In this document: positions 24,117 through 35,901 of the stretch, one piece after another | Numbering within the stretch: the stretch's first letter is position 1 | Layout of the letters: each line of letters begins with the position of its first letter | NCBI RefSeq assembly: GCF_020379485.1 | Contig: NC_063448.1 | Coordinates: 5,975,726 to 6,039,725, forward strand | Reading direction: 5' to 3' | DNA from: Brassica napus | Lineage: Eukaryota; Streptophyta; Magnoliopsida; Brassicales; Brassicaceae | DNA: 64,000 nucleotides | The notes under the pieces: generated by a model | Seen by the model: the letters and a program-made list of their open reading frames with translations, nothing else | Databases searched by the model: none | What the model was told of the DNA's origin: nothing | Translations under genes and position numbers: made by a program

Positions 24117-24408
24117 GTGGAATCTCTTTTGGTCCGGTGGTTTAACTAAGGGTTCATTAATGTTTCTACACCAAGAGGTCTGGGTTTCAATTTCCGGAGA
24201 AGACCGAATTATGCGAATTAAAAGAGAAAAGGCTTACAAGAGATCTGCAGCATGGCGCAAGGAGTACCGTTAAGCAAGGATCCCATAGGACGGCTCAGGT
24301 GATGCAGTCAGACGTGAATCCTCATACGGCAGGTAGAATTGTCGGCTGTAGAATCGTCTGTAATATTTCTCATAGTTGTAATAGCATAATTATCCAGCGC
24401 AAAAAAAG
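24117..24408 (+). mobile_element. tRNA-derived SINE with target-site duplication
   Basis: The 292-bp unit is flanked by a 13-bp direct repeat, ACTATATCTGAGA at 24104-24116 and ACTATATTTGAGA at 24409-24421 (one mismatch). Near the 5' end lie an A-box-like TGGTCCGGTGG and, about 45 bp downstream, a B-box-like GGGTTTCAATTTCC. The 3' end is CAGCGC plus a short A run. Polymerase III box order, length and TSD together fit a SINE moved by LINE machinery. Confidence 0.75.
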
Positions 24409-24874
24409 ACTATATTTGAGAAGTGATTTTGCCACATGTCCTCTTTACAATTAATTTCACAAAACAAATATGATATGACTACAGAAAATTGATAACATGG
24501 CTTCCAAAAAATATGACATGACTACATATATTACATTTAATATTGATATTTCTTTTTGGTAATTTTTTTTTAAATACGGCAATAGTTCATACATCATCTA
24601 TAAAATAAATATATTCATATATAACATTTCAAATTTCGAAATATTATTATTTTTGTATAATTATACAATTTGTATTACTAAAACTTTCAAAAAAATTTAC
24701 AATTTTTTTAAAAATTTAAATATCTAATCGTAAGAACATTAGTTTGTTATATATGTACAAATTTTATAAATATTATTTAGGCTAAAATTTTGATAATTAT
24801 ACAATTTTATATCATTTTTATTAGTTTTATACAAATTGATTTAATATATATCAAATCTATATTAAATTTGGACT

Positions 24875-25284
24875 ACAAGGTTGCAGGAAAAGCCTATCAG
24901 CCCTCCATGCAGAGATGGAAAGACTCATATGGGCGATTTCTTGTTTACAAGAGTTGCAGTACACTGTGATTCATATCGAGACAGACTGTTCCGACCTGGT
25001 GGACATGATTGCTAACCCTACTGACTGGCCGATCTTTGCCTCCGAGTTAGTTACCTTCCGACTTCTACGAACCGGCTTCTTGGAGTTCAGTATCGGCCGT
25101 ATACCAAGGACAAGAAATTCTCGTGCAGATTCTCTCGCCAAGAAGGCAAGATGTAGCGGTGTTCTCTTTTTCCATATAGATCAGACCCAACCGGACAGAG
25201 CGTCTCTTCAGAACGACTCAAACCCGACTACCATTTGACATTATATTTTGTCGTAACGTTTACGTAACAAAAAAAAAAAAAAAA
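24875..25284 (+). mobile_element. 5'-truncated LINE with RNase H domain
   Basis: An open frame from about 24880 (KSLSALHAEMERLIWAISC) through 25238 encodes the RNase H-like domain usually found at the C-terminus of plant L1-type elements. An acidic motif lies at VIHIETDCSDL and the last catalytic Asp sits in RADSLAKKAR. About 30 bp after the stop is a run of 16 A (25269-25284). A coding 3' end plus poly(A) and no upstream endonuclease/RT is the signature of 5' truncation during target-primed reverse transcription. It is not functional by itself. No clear TSD because both flanks are TA-rich. Confidence 0.8.
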
Positions 25285-25830
25285 TATATATATATAATGC
25301 TAAATCCACGGAAATCATGATAGGAAGGAAACGAACTGTTTTAATATTTCACGTCCTTCTCTTCACTATCATACCATAACATCACTATCTCATGTATATT
25401 ACAAAGAATGAAGAAGAACAAATCTTTGGTTTAACTGTAATTAGGAAAATGTCTTCTTTTTTTTTGTCAAACAGGAAAATGTCTTTTAAATATACTTTCT
25501 ACTTACAAAGAGCATGTACAAAAGAATTCATTTTAAAAACTAGATTAAAGAGTTTGGCTTTTCAAAAAAAAAAAAATAATAAGAGTTTGGCTTTTCTATA
25601 TCTAAAACTTAGAATATTGTGACACGAAATTCAAACAAATTAACTTGTAACAATTTGTCACAAAAGTACAAATGCATACAGCTGTTCAGATTGTAGACAC
25701 AAAGGAAACACAAAATAATCTTTAATTGGAATTTCCCTTAACGATATTTGATCATTGTAATCAATAATTCAAAAGATTTCACATCCCACAGTATATCTTA
25801 TGGTCGTTCTTGGGCTTTTCTTGAAACCAC

Positions 25831-25838
25831 TATAAAAG
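25831..25838 (+). promoter_or_regulatory. TATA box of the HyPRP gene
   Basis: TATAAAAG, 86 bp upstream of the ATG, followed by a C/T/A-rich leader. A typical plant core promoter distance. Confidence 0.75.
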
Positions 25839-25916
25839 CTACCTCAATCCCCTTCATTTTCTCCACACTCAATTCATCCACAACATAGCTAGTGAACAGT
25901 ATCTTCAAAACAAAAC

Positions 25917-26330
25917 ATGGCTTCAAGCTCCATAGCTCTTTTCTTAGTTTTCAGTCTCCTCTTCTTCACAACAATATCCGCATGCGGTAGCTGCACCCCT
26001 TGCGGAGGAGGTTGCCCCTCTCCCAAGCCAAAGCCAAAGCCAACTCCTAAACCAAGCCCTAGCTCTGGCATGGGAAAGTGCCCTAAAGATACACTCCAGC
26101 TCGGTGTCTGCGCCAATGTGCTCAACGGTCTCCTCGACTTGACCCTTGGCAAGCCACCGGTTGAACCATGCTGCAGCCTCATCCAAGGACTCGCTGATGT
26201 TGAAGCAGCCGTTTGTCTCTGCACCGCTCTGAAGGCCAACGTTCTTGGAATCAACTTGAACCTTCCAATCTCTCTAAGTCTTCTCCTCAATGTTTGCAGC
26301 AAACAAGTTCCTCCTAGCTTTCAGTGCTAA
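25917..26330 (+). CDS. Hybrid proline-rich / 8-cysteine lipid-transfer-like protein
   Basis: An intact 137-aa single-exon gene. Residues 1-22 form a hydrophobic signal peptide (ending TTISA). Residues 23-33 are a [11 protein letters not shown] cluster, residues 34-52 a short Pro/Lys linker ([11 protein letters not shown]), and residues 55-137 the Hydrophob_seed eight-cysteine domain. Cysteines are at 55, 65, 85, 86, 100, 102, 127 and 137, giving C-X9-C-X19-CC-X13-CXC-X24-C-X9-C, the family pattern. Such proteins are secreted to the cell wall or apoplast and are linked to wall structure, lipid binding and stress or defence. From memory it closely resembles Arabidopsis AT2G45180; orthology is inferred, not tested. 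It has a TATA box at 25831 and AATAAA-like signals near 26600. Its neighbours are transposons plus a decayed paralogue at 21522-21842. Confidence 0.95.
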   Translation: MASSSIALFLVFSLLFFTTISACGSCTPCGGGCPSPKPKPKPTPKPSPSSGMGKCPKDTLQLGVCANVLNGLLDLTLGKPPVEPCCSLIQGLADVEAAVCLCTALKANVLGINLNLPISLSLLLNVCSKQVPPSFQC

Positions 26331-28015
26331 TCAACTATATCATACATAATTTAAACACATTTACGTATATATATATCTTCTTGTTTTGGACAGACAAGGT
26401 GATTTTATATACTTTTAATATTGTGTGCTTTTATCTTTGTGTGTTCTTATTCTAGTCTTCCTGTTATGGGATTCATTTGTCGAATTATGTTTCTCTCTTG
26501 GTGATCCGTAAAGATTCTTGAAGTTCACTATTTCATTATTTCCATTACTCTTATATTGGGGGTGTTATTGTTGTACTGGTTGTATTATGATTCTATGAAT
26601 TAATAAAAAAATATTTTTTTAAGTTATGAATTCATTTTAGTGTATTATGGGTTCAAATTTGTATGCCAGATTGCAAGTACTACAAAAAAATATTCATTTG
26701 GTTCGTCTTCTACAAATAATCCTCAATAGAAGTGGATCCGATCTTAAAATTGTTTGGTGTTTTCAATCGTGTCCTAGAAGAGAGAAAACTATCCGATAGG
26801 GAAAGTAAAATTTTGTAAACCTTGATGACCTTTTAATGATTTATATTTACTTTACCTTTGCATTTTATCTTTTCAATTATTAGAAAAAATCAAATGTAAT
26901 ACGAGATGGTTTTAGCCAGTTGTATTTTTTGTTTTGATCAAATGCCAGTTGTATTTAATACAAGAAAAAAAGTAGCCATGGTAGATTTAATTTCTGAAAT
27001 TTTACAGAAATTTCTTGCAATTAAGCATAAGCATTCAAAAAAATACAAATTTGTCTATACCCTCTCTATATTAAATGAAAAACTTTACTAAAGCATTATA
27101 ATGTTATAGTTTACTACTTACATGATGGTAAATCATGAAAATCTTACTTTGATATCAGAAATTATTTTGCAAATTAGCAATATATATATAAATAGTAAAA
27201 TACACGTACGCACATATATTAGATTCACCAAAATAAAATAGAATTAGCTACCGGATATATCATGTCAAATCCTTGATAGAAGCCTAAGGCCGTTATTCTT
27301 AGAGCATGTAATTTTCAAAAGAAAAGAAACAATCACGCTAGATAATGAATAATAAGATACCTAAATATTGTGTCAACTGTACAAAACAATCAATACAAAA
27401 AAAAGCTTCCCAAAAAAATTAATATTTACTTTTAAGGTATCAATGATAAATGATACTGTCAATGAATTGATTTTTTTGTTATCACTCTGAAGCATCTAAT
27501 CTAATCATACAAAACTTTGCAATCCCAAAACTATAAAGAAATCTTTGCATTTTAGTAAACTTTTTTTTTGTCAAAACATAGCTATAAAATTAATCTTTGC
27601 ATTTTATTAATTTTACGAACATTTTTTACACAATGTCAAATTTACTGGACAGTAATATTAGGAACTAAGCCATTTATTTTGCGACACTAAGACAATAAAA
27701 TATCTTAGAAGACACTCTGTCTCAAGCTGTGGTCGGGCAGGCCTGACGTCTCGATCAGTTTATAAAAATGTTGCGTCCTTATTACCATTGTCTTCATGCA
27801 AAAGCATTAAGTGCATTAAATACATTGTTTACAAATGAAATACATTTAGTTATAAATATACCAATTACCAATACATATTATATACATACAAAAACATCAG
27901 TACACAAATATAAAACAAATGCACACTGAAATTTTACTGTGTATGAGTCTAAAGATCAAAACTTATCCAGCGATTTATTCTATAAACCATGGAAAGTTTA
28001 TGGAATAGTGATCTC
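26331..28015. other. 3' region of the HyPRP gene and AT-rich spacer
   Basis: Contains the likely 3' UTR and polyadenylation signal (AATTAATAAAAAA near 26600). Beyond that I see no ORF with a recognisable domain; the 61-codon frame at 26906 has no support. Confidence 0.5.
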
Positions 28016-28099
28016 TTAGACCACCTCCGTCCATGTCTCTTAAAGGGGGTTCTCTTGCTTTTGGACCAAAAAATAAATAAAAAATGCTAATAAACAAGA

Positions 28100-29660
28100 G
28101 AACCGGTGATAGAAATGAGACTTTAAGAATCGGTAAGAACCGGGTACGTGTCAGCCTGGTATTGGACCGAGCATTTATGTCGTCTCTCTCTTCGTGGGGG
28201 AAGAAATCCGAAAATCATTATTTCTCCTCCGAAAATCATGCAATCTTCTGTCTCTGGCGATTTTGATCCAAAAAATTATTTATGTCGTCTCTTCCTCGTC
28301 GGTGTTACAATCCGTCGGGCGATTTTGATCCAATCTCGATCACTCATCTTCTCTCTCTGGATTCAACATCATCGATTATGTTTTTTTCGCCGAAGAGCCT
28401 CAAAAGAAGAATAAAAAATAGAGAAATTGAAGAAGTCGAAGATGGATTGAAAGACGAAGCTGATGATCTTACCTTTTTTTCTTCGACCTTGTAAGTGAAG
28501 AAAGCTCTCACCTTTTTTTCTTTTTGATTTTGTTTATGGTATTGCTTAGAAGCTGAGTTTGTTGTGTATGGAATGGATCTATCAAATGAATGTTGTTTAT
28601 CAGTGTTTAGACTTGTATTGTTGTTGCATGCATCAACGATTTTTGAAAGATTTGTTCTTGACCAGTGGTGGTTAAGTATGCTTGATTAGTTGATTACTTT
28701 TTCTCTCATGTGTTGCTTTGATTCGTTGTTACTAGATTTCTCAATTACAGAAGCTCTTATTAATAATATCAATCATTTTTTCAGGGAAAGAGATCGAACG
28801 AGGAGATGAAGAGGACGATCATAGGTTTAGAAGTCTACACATGAGTCATTGATAACTTTGGTTTTGACGATTACTTCAATGGTAATTATTACCCTTTACT
28901 CCTATTGCAGTTTTCTCAGTATGCTACATTCTCTTCTCTAGATCAGTGGGCACTAGTTTGATTGTATCTCAGTAATGCACTAGCAGATAAATTCATACTT
29001 TGAGACTTCTTTAATGCTCACAAGAAGCAAAAGATTCTTTTATTTTTTTCAAGGCATTTGTTCTTCTCCTTTAACTAATTTTTTGTGTTGTGGTTTCAGC
29101 AATTGATCGCGAGAAGGTGTTCTCCTGGAGACGTTTCTATCCTCTCATCACTTGTGGTACTAGTCAGAGCCACAGTAGAAGGTAATTTGTCTTTAACTTT
29201 CCATTTGTCTTTAACTTTCTTTAGAGTCAACGGTTTAGTTCCATTTGTCTTTAACTTTCTTTGTTGGTTGTTTAAGGGTTTGGTGATCCGCGGACTCTTT
29301 TCATTCATTACGGACTCAGCATCAACAAGGCATCCCTCTTTCACTGCAGTTAGCAAGAGGTAAATAGACTTCTCTTTTAATGCTTTGTTAGATATTGATT
29401 AGGTTGGGAATTAAATGGAGTTAAATATAATGGTATCTGTTAGTTGTGATGATGTGATTTGCATTTAGTTGTCGTGGTTCTTTTAGTTTTAGGTAAAAAC
29501 ATTCATTGCCATTTACACATAAATTAAGTTACTTCAACAACTAAAATGTTAAAGTTGCTTTAAAATCTGAACAATAGGCTTAAACTTCTCACACGTTTAA
29601 ACAACTTAATTCCTGCTTCTTTCCTATTTTCTTCCCCTTTTCTATTTCCTGCGAATCCAT
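28100..29660 (+). other. Harbinger 5' region with intron-like segments
   Basis: A GC-richer block (28150-28500) with two near copies of TATGTCGTCTCT..CTTC (28176, 28281) and two of GCGATTTTGATCCAA (28257, 28319) is followed by GT..AG candidates (donor at 28491, acceptor before 28784; donor near 28880, acceptor before 29099; donor near 29181). These look like 5' UTR exons and introns of ORF1. I recognise no protein domain in the short ORFs. Confidence 0.5.
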
Positions 29661-29670
29661 AAACACTTCT

Positions 29671-30552
29671 ATGGATTCATATTTTCAATCTTCTAGCTTT
29701 CTAGACCTCTTAAACAATCAACAACAAAACACTCAGCCTAGTGTACAACTCTCTCCCGCGAATGTCTCTTTTGATGGTACACAATGGGCTGAAGATGCAA
29801 CCTTGGAAGCTCACATCGTGGAAGACCGCAAAGAGAGGCGGAAGTGGACACCAACAGAGGACCTGGTGCTCATCAGTGCTTGGTTGAACACTTCAAAGGA
29901 TCCGGTTGTGAGTAATGAGCAAAAAGCAATTGCGTTTTGGAAACGAGTTGCAGCTTATGTTGCAGGAAGTCCTAAGCTTGCTGGAATGCAAAAGAGAGAG
30001 CGAACTCACTGCAAACAAAGGCGGGGCAAGATTAATGAAGGCGTCTGTAAGTTCGTTGGGTGTTATGAGGCTGCAACAAAAGAGAAATCAAGCGGCCAGA
30101 ATGACAGTGATGTCATGAAAATGGCTCATGCGATTTTCTTCAATGATTACAAGGTGAAGTTCACACTTGAGCATGCATGGTTGGAGCTTCGCCATGATCA
30201 GAAATGGTGTAGAGCATCTACTACTAAAGATAAAGTGCAGTCGAAAAGGAGAAAGCTAGATGACCAGTCTGCACAATCATCAACCTCTGTGCCAGGAGAG
30301 GATGATCATTCCGCACGGCCTTCTAGGGTTAAAGCAACAAAGGCGAAAGCTAAAAAGTCTGTGAGCAAGCCGACGTTGGAAGGGGAAGGAAAGGAGTTTC
30401 ACAGCCTGTGGGAGATTAGGCAGCAGGACTTTGCTCTGAAGGATAAGCTGAACAAGCATAAATTGCTTGACAGTCTCATTGCCAAGACAGAGCCATTAAG
30501 TGAACTAGAATTTGCTTTGAAAAATCAGCTTATTAAGGACATGTTGGCTTAG
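29671..30552 (+). CDS. Harbinger ORF1: Myb/trihelix-like DNA-binding protein
   Basis: 293 codons, uninterrupted. A Gln/Asn-rich N-terminus is followed by a Myb/trihelix-type domain at about residues 50-125 (RRKWTPTEDLVLISAWLNTS..FWKRVAAYV..RERTHCKQRRGKINEGVCKFVGCYE). Next come the conserved FTLEHAWLELRHDQKW segment, a basic Lys/Arg stretch (QSKRRKLDD; KATKAKAKKSVSK) that is a likely nuclear signal, and a C-terminal helical domain (EFHSLWEIRQQDFALKDKL). In PIF/Harbinger elements this protein binds the termini and helps bring the transposase into the nucleus. Many plant annotations call it glutathione S-transferase T3-like or NAM-associated, which is misleading. Its frame is intact although the partner transposase is not. 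Confidence 0.9.
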   Translation: MDSYFQSSSFLDLLNNQQQNTQPSVQLSPANVSFDGTQWAEDATLEAHIVEDRKERRKWTPTEDLVLISAWLNTSKDPVVSNEQKAIAFWKRVAAYVAGSPKLAGMQKRERTHCKQRRGKINEGVCKFVGCYEAATKEKSSGQNDSDVMKMAHAIFFNDYKVKFTLEHAWLELRHDQKWCRASTTKDKVQSKRRKLDDQSAQSSTSVPGEDDHSARPSRVKATKAKAKKSVSKPTLEGEGKEFHSLWEIRQQDFALKDKLNKHKLLDSLIAKTEPLSELEFALKNQLIKDMLA

Positions 30553-30569
30553 TTTCAGTGTCTGAGTTT

Positions 30570-31180
30570 ATGGTTATGCTTATGTTTGTGTCTCTTAATG
30601 CTTATGCTTTTGTGTCTCTTAATACTTTCGGTTTAATGCTTATGTTTGTGTATCTTAATGCTTTCGGTTTGTGTCTCTTAATGCTTTCGGTTTGTTTCTC
30701 TTGATGTTTTTGGTTTGTGTCTGAGTCTGTAACATTTACGCTTAATGCTTAATGCTTATGCTTTGTGGTGTTTGTTAAGTTATGCAAAAATATTTATGTT
30801 GTGTCTGCTTCTGTTCCACCATAATTTTGGTAACAATGCAGACAAACCCGAGATGAATGTCTTGTTAGCGTTGTGTCTGCTTTGTTGATTTTGTGTACGA
30901 GTTGCTTATTTTATTTTGTTGCTTTTGCAGAGATAAAGACCGCCAAGACATGTGAATACATGTGACATAAGAAACAAACTCAAAAAGCAAGTATGTTTCA
31001 GTCAAAAAGCAAGTGTGTATCTCGTGAGTCTATGTAATCATTTGATGTCTTGTTGTATCTTGTGAGTCTATGGTGTTGTGTAAACAGTTGCAGTCTTTTT
31101 GTATCTCGTGAGTTTGTGGTCCATGTATGTGATCAATGTGATGTCTTGTTGTATCTCGTGAGTATGTGGGCCATGTAATG
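30570..31180 (+). repeat. Degenerate short repeats between the Harbinger genes
   Basis: From 30570 to 30740, GTGTCTCTTAATGCTTTCGGTTT-like units of roughly 30 bp recur five or six times. From 31015 to 31170, TTGTATCTCGTGAGT recurs four times. It is noncoding and probably the ORF1 3' UTR. Confidence 0.7.
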
Positions 31181-31386
31181 AGTTAGTAAACTACTTGTAT
31201 GATATGTTTTCTTTATAAATCAACACAACAACACGAGAGAGAGAGTCGACCAAATTGTTTCATCTCCTTCTTGTTTTCTTTATAACTTGTACCGAGCAAA
31301 TAAAACAACAACAAGGCTCGATTGTTTCTTCTCCTTATTTTTTTTTCACATCTCCTTAAAATTTGTTCTGAACATTTCTTTCTTAA

Positions 31387-32659
31387 ATGGCATCTTCTTC
31401 TTTCAATCCTTTTGAAGAAATGAATGAAAGATTTGATCAAATTTGCGATCAACAATTCGATCAACAATTCGAAAATCTTCTCATTCATTACGGTGAGCAT
31501 CAAGAATCATCAAGGTCAAAAAATAAACGAGCCTACATTGAAAGAGAATGAGAACAAGGACACATGCAGTTATGGAACGATTATTTTAGTGAAGATGCAA
31601 CATATCCGTCTCACATGTTTCGACGCCGTTTTCGCATGAACAAGCCCTTGTTTTTGTGTATTGTTGATCGACTCTCTGCTAAAATCTCATACTTTCAACA
31701 AAGAAGAGATGCTACTGGAAGGTTAGGTCACTCTCCGTTACAAAAGGCAACGGCAGCACTTCGTATGGATGCATATGGTTGCCCAGCTGATACGGTCGAT
31801 GAATACTTCCGACTTGGTGAGACCACCGCACTTTTATGCTTGAAACATTTTGTTCAAGGAATCATAGATTTATTTGGAGATGAGTATCTAATAAGACCCA
31901 CGCCAGAAGATCTTCAACGACTACTCGATATTGGAGAGATACGCGGATTTCCCGGGATGCATCGATTGTATGCATTGAGAGTGGAAGAATTGTCCGACCG
32001 CATGGAAAGGTCAATATACACGTGGATCAGGAAAGCCAACAATTGTTTTAGAGGCTGTAGCTTCACAAGATCTCTGGATATGACATGCGTTTTTTGGACC
32101 TCCAGGTACATTAAACGATATCAATGTTCTTGATCAATCACTAGTTTTTGATGATATATTTCAAGGTCGAGCTCCAAAAGTGAATTACATTGTCAACGGA
32201 CATGAGTACCATTTGGCTTACTATCTCACAGATGGTATTTATCCAAAATGGGCTACTTTTTTCCAATCTATTCCACTTCCAGAAGGTCCGAAAGCATCCT
32301 TATTCGCTAAACAACAAGAAGCTGTACGCAAAGATGTCGAGCGTGCTTTCGGGGTCTTGCAAGCTTGATCTGCCATAGTCAAAAATCCAGCTCTTTTGTG
32401 GGATAAAATAAAAATTGGAAAGATAATGAGAGCATGTATCATTCTGCATAATATGATTGTCGAAGACGAACGAGATGGATACACTCAGTTTGATGTATCA
32501 GTTTTCCAACAACCGGATTCAAACCGAAGTTCACAAGTGGATTTTGATTTTACATCAAATATGCCTTCAAATCTTGGGAATATGATGAGCATTCGGAATC
32601 GAGGCCGTGATCCCAAAATACATCAACTATTGAAAGTTGATTTGGTGGAGAACATCTAG
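31387..32659 (+). pseudogene. Harbinger transposase (DDE_Tnp_4 / plant transposon protein), broken
   Basis: The likely start is ATG at 31387 (MASSSFNPFEEMNERF). A TGA at 31549-31551 cuts the N-terminus, after which the frame is open to 32133 (plant transposon domain: FRRRFRMNKPLF; DAYGCPADTVDEYFRLGE). Near 31957, where the first catalytic Asp motif is expected, a few bases are missing and the frame shifts. In the shifted frame two more TGA codons stand where conserved Trp codons are expected, and the region then continues (TLNDINVLDQS; VNGHEYHLAYYLTDGIYPKW; AVRKDVERAFGVLQA) until a TGA at 32366-32368. The tail (NPALLWDKIKIGKIMRACIILHNMIVEDE) is open to 32659. All four nonsense codons are TGA and fit C-to-T/G-to-A transitions, as expected for a methylated transposon. 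Confidence 0.9.
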
Positions 32660-33454
32660 CAAAAATTTAGAACAAATGAAGATTTCGACTAATCGGGTTT
32701 TTCAAGTTTATGATTAGAATTTGTATTTTCAATATGTTGTAATATCTCTTTTTAAAAAACAAATTATGTACTTTCATGTTATGAAATAAAATCATTCTAT
32801 TTAAAAAATAAATATATTTAAGAACCTCATAGAAGTTCTACCATTGGAGGAGAAAAATTAAATTAGATTACCAAAGGTTCTAAACCTATCTAATCACTAT
32901 AATTATTACTAATTTATTGATTAGAATCGTTTATGGGTTCTAATTGATGGACATGCTCTTAGTCTTACGAAAGCTACCAACTGTGAACAAAATGAAAAAC
33001 AACTACGCCAAGGAGTACATATAGTGTTTAATCATGTCAGTATTTTGAAGCTAAAAAGAGATGGCTTTAATTATATATGAACATATTCAACATTGCGCAT
33101 ATGATGATCAAATATAAGATCAAAGTGATTGAACAGTACACAAATACGATCCTTCGCCGTGAATGGAAGAATCTAGTGAAAGAATATAATAGAGTAAGTT
33201 ATAAGATCTCTTTTGGTCGTCACATGGGACTAGGAAGGAAATGAAGTGGAGTACCAAATGGTGTGTTTTTTATTTGTTTGGTCTTTTCGGCAGAGCAGTC
33301 ATAATTCAATAAAGTTAAAAGATTCCAAACCACGTATGGTCTCAAACCACATGCAATCCGAAGGGGGAAATTCATAGTGCATACATTTACGATTGGCTAC
33401 AAAAATGTCATATATTATTCAGATAAACAAATATTATTCTTATTCCATTCATTG

Positions 33455-33520
33455 TTATATATATATATATATATATATATGAGACAGGTATATATATTTA
33501 TATATATGAGACAGGTAATA
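33455..33520. repeat. (AT)n with duplicated ATGAGACAGGTA
   Basis: A TA dinucleotide run followed by two copies of ATATGAGACAGGTA about 28 bp apart. Confidence 0.85.
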
Positions 33521-34424
33521 GATACGATGCTAATTCGAGGTCAGAAGATTCTAGGGTTAGAGATTGCTTTCACGTACGATCATTCTCCCGATTACTTTTA
33601 AACCTCCAAAAACTAATTAAGTGATTAAAAAATATATAGATATATTTAAAACGAAAGAACTTACAATTATGTCATCATAGATTTTTGTCACGGTGCATAG
33701 CGTGTCAATGTAGAGTTGGATGGTCCCTTGGGAGCAATTATAAATTCGATGGATGCACTACGCATATAGTGTACCCGTGAACTTTCTTTGTTTTCTTCTT
33801 ACTCTTAGTTCAATAAAAACCTTCGATATTATAATGGTGTATCGATTAACTAAGAAAGAATGTAAGCAATCTCCACTTTCGATTTTGTATCATGTATTGT
33901 ATCATAGCTAAAAGCCTAAAATCCAAAACAAAGAACTAGTGGACATTGCGACATATGTTTTTTTCTGCAACGTTCATTTGGTTATAGTTTTGACGACATT
34001 TCATGACTGCAGACTGGTCTGAATTAGCAGGTCAACCGGCTTGAATTTATGTGCTACGAAATGAATAATAACTATACCAACTAATTTATGATGCGTATTT
34101 TTATTCAAATAGGTGGATTAAGTAGATGTTTTCCTGTGAATGGGTAGAGTTTAATCAGCTTTTATTTTGTATATAACTATAGATAGATCGATGAATATGA
34201 TCCCGTTTACAATTTTTCAAACATTTTGCATTTTTGTATTGTTTAACAGATTATGACAGTTTCATCGCTAATATACAAATAGCAAGCAACACTAAAATAA
34301 TTTTCCATAGCCCCATGTTACATAGAAACTTTGTATTTGCTACAACAGTACAACTCATGATAACTATTTATATAGTGTAACCATCGCAAACAATTATTCC
34401 TAACAATTGAAGATAATTGGTGGG

Positions 34425-34665
34425 GATATCAAAGCTGACTTTAGCTTTAACTTTTATCTACCTTCTTTAAATCATCAGTAAGAAAACAAAAAATGGCTTT
34501 AAAACCTTTATTTACTAAAGCTCATCTTTTTGGCTGTAAAAAATACTTGTATCTATTAATTTTAAAGCTACATCTTTTACAGCTAAATAAAAAAATCCTA
34601 CAGACTAAATTCTACAGTAAAATTACTAGAGTTCAGTCCAACCAATCACCCCCAATATTTTTATG
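34425..34665. mobile_element. MITE-like remnant with ACCAATCACCCCC end
   Basis: Right end CCAACCAATCACCCCCAAT, interior with repeated AAAGCTA / CTACAG motifs, left end near GGTGGGGATATCAAAGC. Same style as 20930-21225. The ends are not certain and no TSD was proved. Confidence 0.4.
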
Positions 34666-35233
34666 TTAAAATTATCCGCAACAAATTCTCACGTTTTTGT
34701 AACGAGTTTTAAATAAAACTTCAATTTCAACAATAATACCTACCTAATATCAATGACAATTTGTCAATTATATATCAAATTTTTGTTTTTTCATAAACAT
34801 TTAAGACAATGTTGCAAGTTAGGCTTTCGGCTCATATAAACTGGTCTTACACACTGGCTAAACTAGGCCCAAACAAACAAGCCCACTACTCCTAGGTAAC
34901 TATTTTCTTCCCTACGTGAAATGTATTTAACGAATATATCTTTTGTTGCCATATTTCATTCTGTAGAAAAAGGTTTGACCTGTTCTTTCACATCCGTCAG
35001 CAAATATGATTTTCCGCACCCCATATCGCAACAAACCGCTATTTTCTAGGTTAATCACGGAATTAAGCTTTAAACTTTTAAAGTTAACTAAAAGCAAAAA
35101 TGGATCGGACTAAAAAATAGGCTAGATATAAACGGGGTGAGCTAAACATGGGCTGAGATAAAAATGGGCTGAGGCGTACGTGACAATTTACAGTAATCAG
35201 TATTAGTTGTTGATCAGTTCCCTAAGTCTCAAT

Positions 35234-35855
35234 TAGGTCCGAAAAAAAAAACCGGAACCGAACCAAAATATCCAAAATCAGAACCGTACCAAAACTCTTA
35301 AATACCTGAACCGTCTCAATTAAGTCTGAACAAAAAAAACGAACCGAAAACCGAACGGGTACCCAAATATAAAAATATTAATTATATATACATATAACAT
35401 GATTAAACATATATTTTTTTTAAAAAAAATTATTAAAAGTATCAAAAATATTTGAAAATAATTAAATTATTATAAAGTATCCGAATAACCCAAAAGTATC
35501 TGAAAGTATTTGGATAATTTTATCCAAAATATCCAAAGTAATATGAAATATTCGATTTTTTTATCTAAATCATCCTAACTATTTGATTTATACTAAATAA
35601 CCGATATTTTATCTGAATTATCCGAACTACCCGAACTACCCAAACCAAACCAGAACCAAATAAAAACCAAAATTTTCAGATATTTTTCGGTTCTCAGATT
35701 TACTATCTGAACTGAAACGAACCCGAAACTATCTGAATCGAACTGGATCGAAAATAGGCCATGTAGTAAATTGATCCTTTAGCCTCCTATCCGAACTACC
35801 CAAAACTCGAAATACCCTAACCGAACTGAACCAACACCCGAAATGCCTACGCCTA
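35234..35855. mobile_element. Non-autonomous hAT-type element, second copy (CCGAAC-rich)
   Basis: Flanked by a perfect 8-bp TSD GTCTCAAT (35226-35233 and 35856-35863). The left tip is TAGGTCCGAAA; the right tip reverse-complemented is TAGGCGTAGGCATTTCGGG. The interior is full of ACCGAACC / ATCCGAA / ACCCGAA motifs, the complement of those in 4713-5476, so the two elements are related. The left 60 bp with its TSD (GTCTCAATTAAGTCTGAA) recurs at 35313, 87 bp downstream. Confidence 0.8.
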
Positions 35856-35901
35856 GTCTCAATGGTCGGCGAATGTACACTCTGTATTTTGATTCAAATC
35901 T

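Larger units (their letters stand above)
28019..32958 (+). mobile_element. PIF/Harbinger DNA transposon
   Basis: Imperfect terminal inverted repeats: GACCACCTCCGTCC on the left, GAGCATGTCCATCA when the right end is reverse-complemented. The flanking TTA (28016-28018 and 32959-32961) is the 3-bp TTA/TAA TSD of the superfamily. Two plus-strand genes in the usual order follow: a Myb/trihelix-like ORF1 (29671-30552) and a DDE transposase (31387-32659). The 4.94-kb length fits plant Harbingers. The transposase is mutated, so the copy is not autonomous. Confidence 0.9.
32962..35225. other. AT-rich spacer
   Basis: No supported gene. Holds an (AT)n run with a duplicated ATATGAGACAGGTA (33455-33516) and a MITE-like remnant (34425-34660). 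Confidence 0.5.

Noticed and set aside
25889..26302. 137-codon minus-strand ORF over the HyPRP gene
   Set aside because: Shadow of the plus-strand gene, which has all eight cysteines and a signal peptide.
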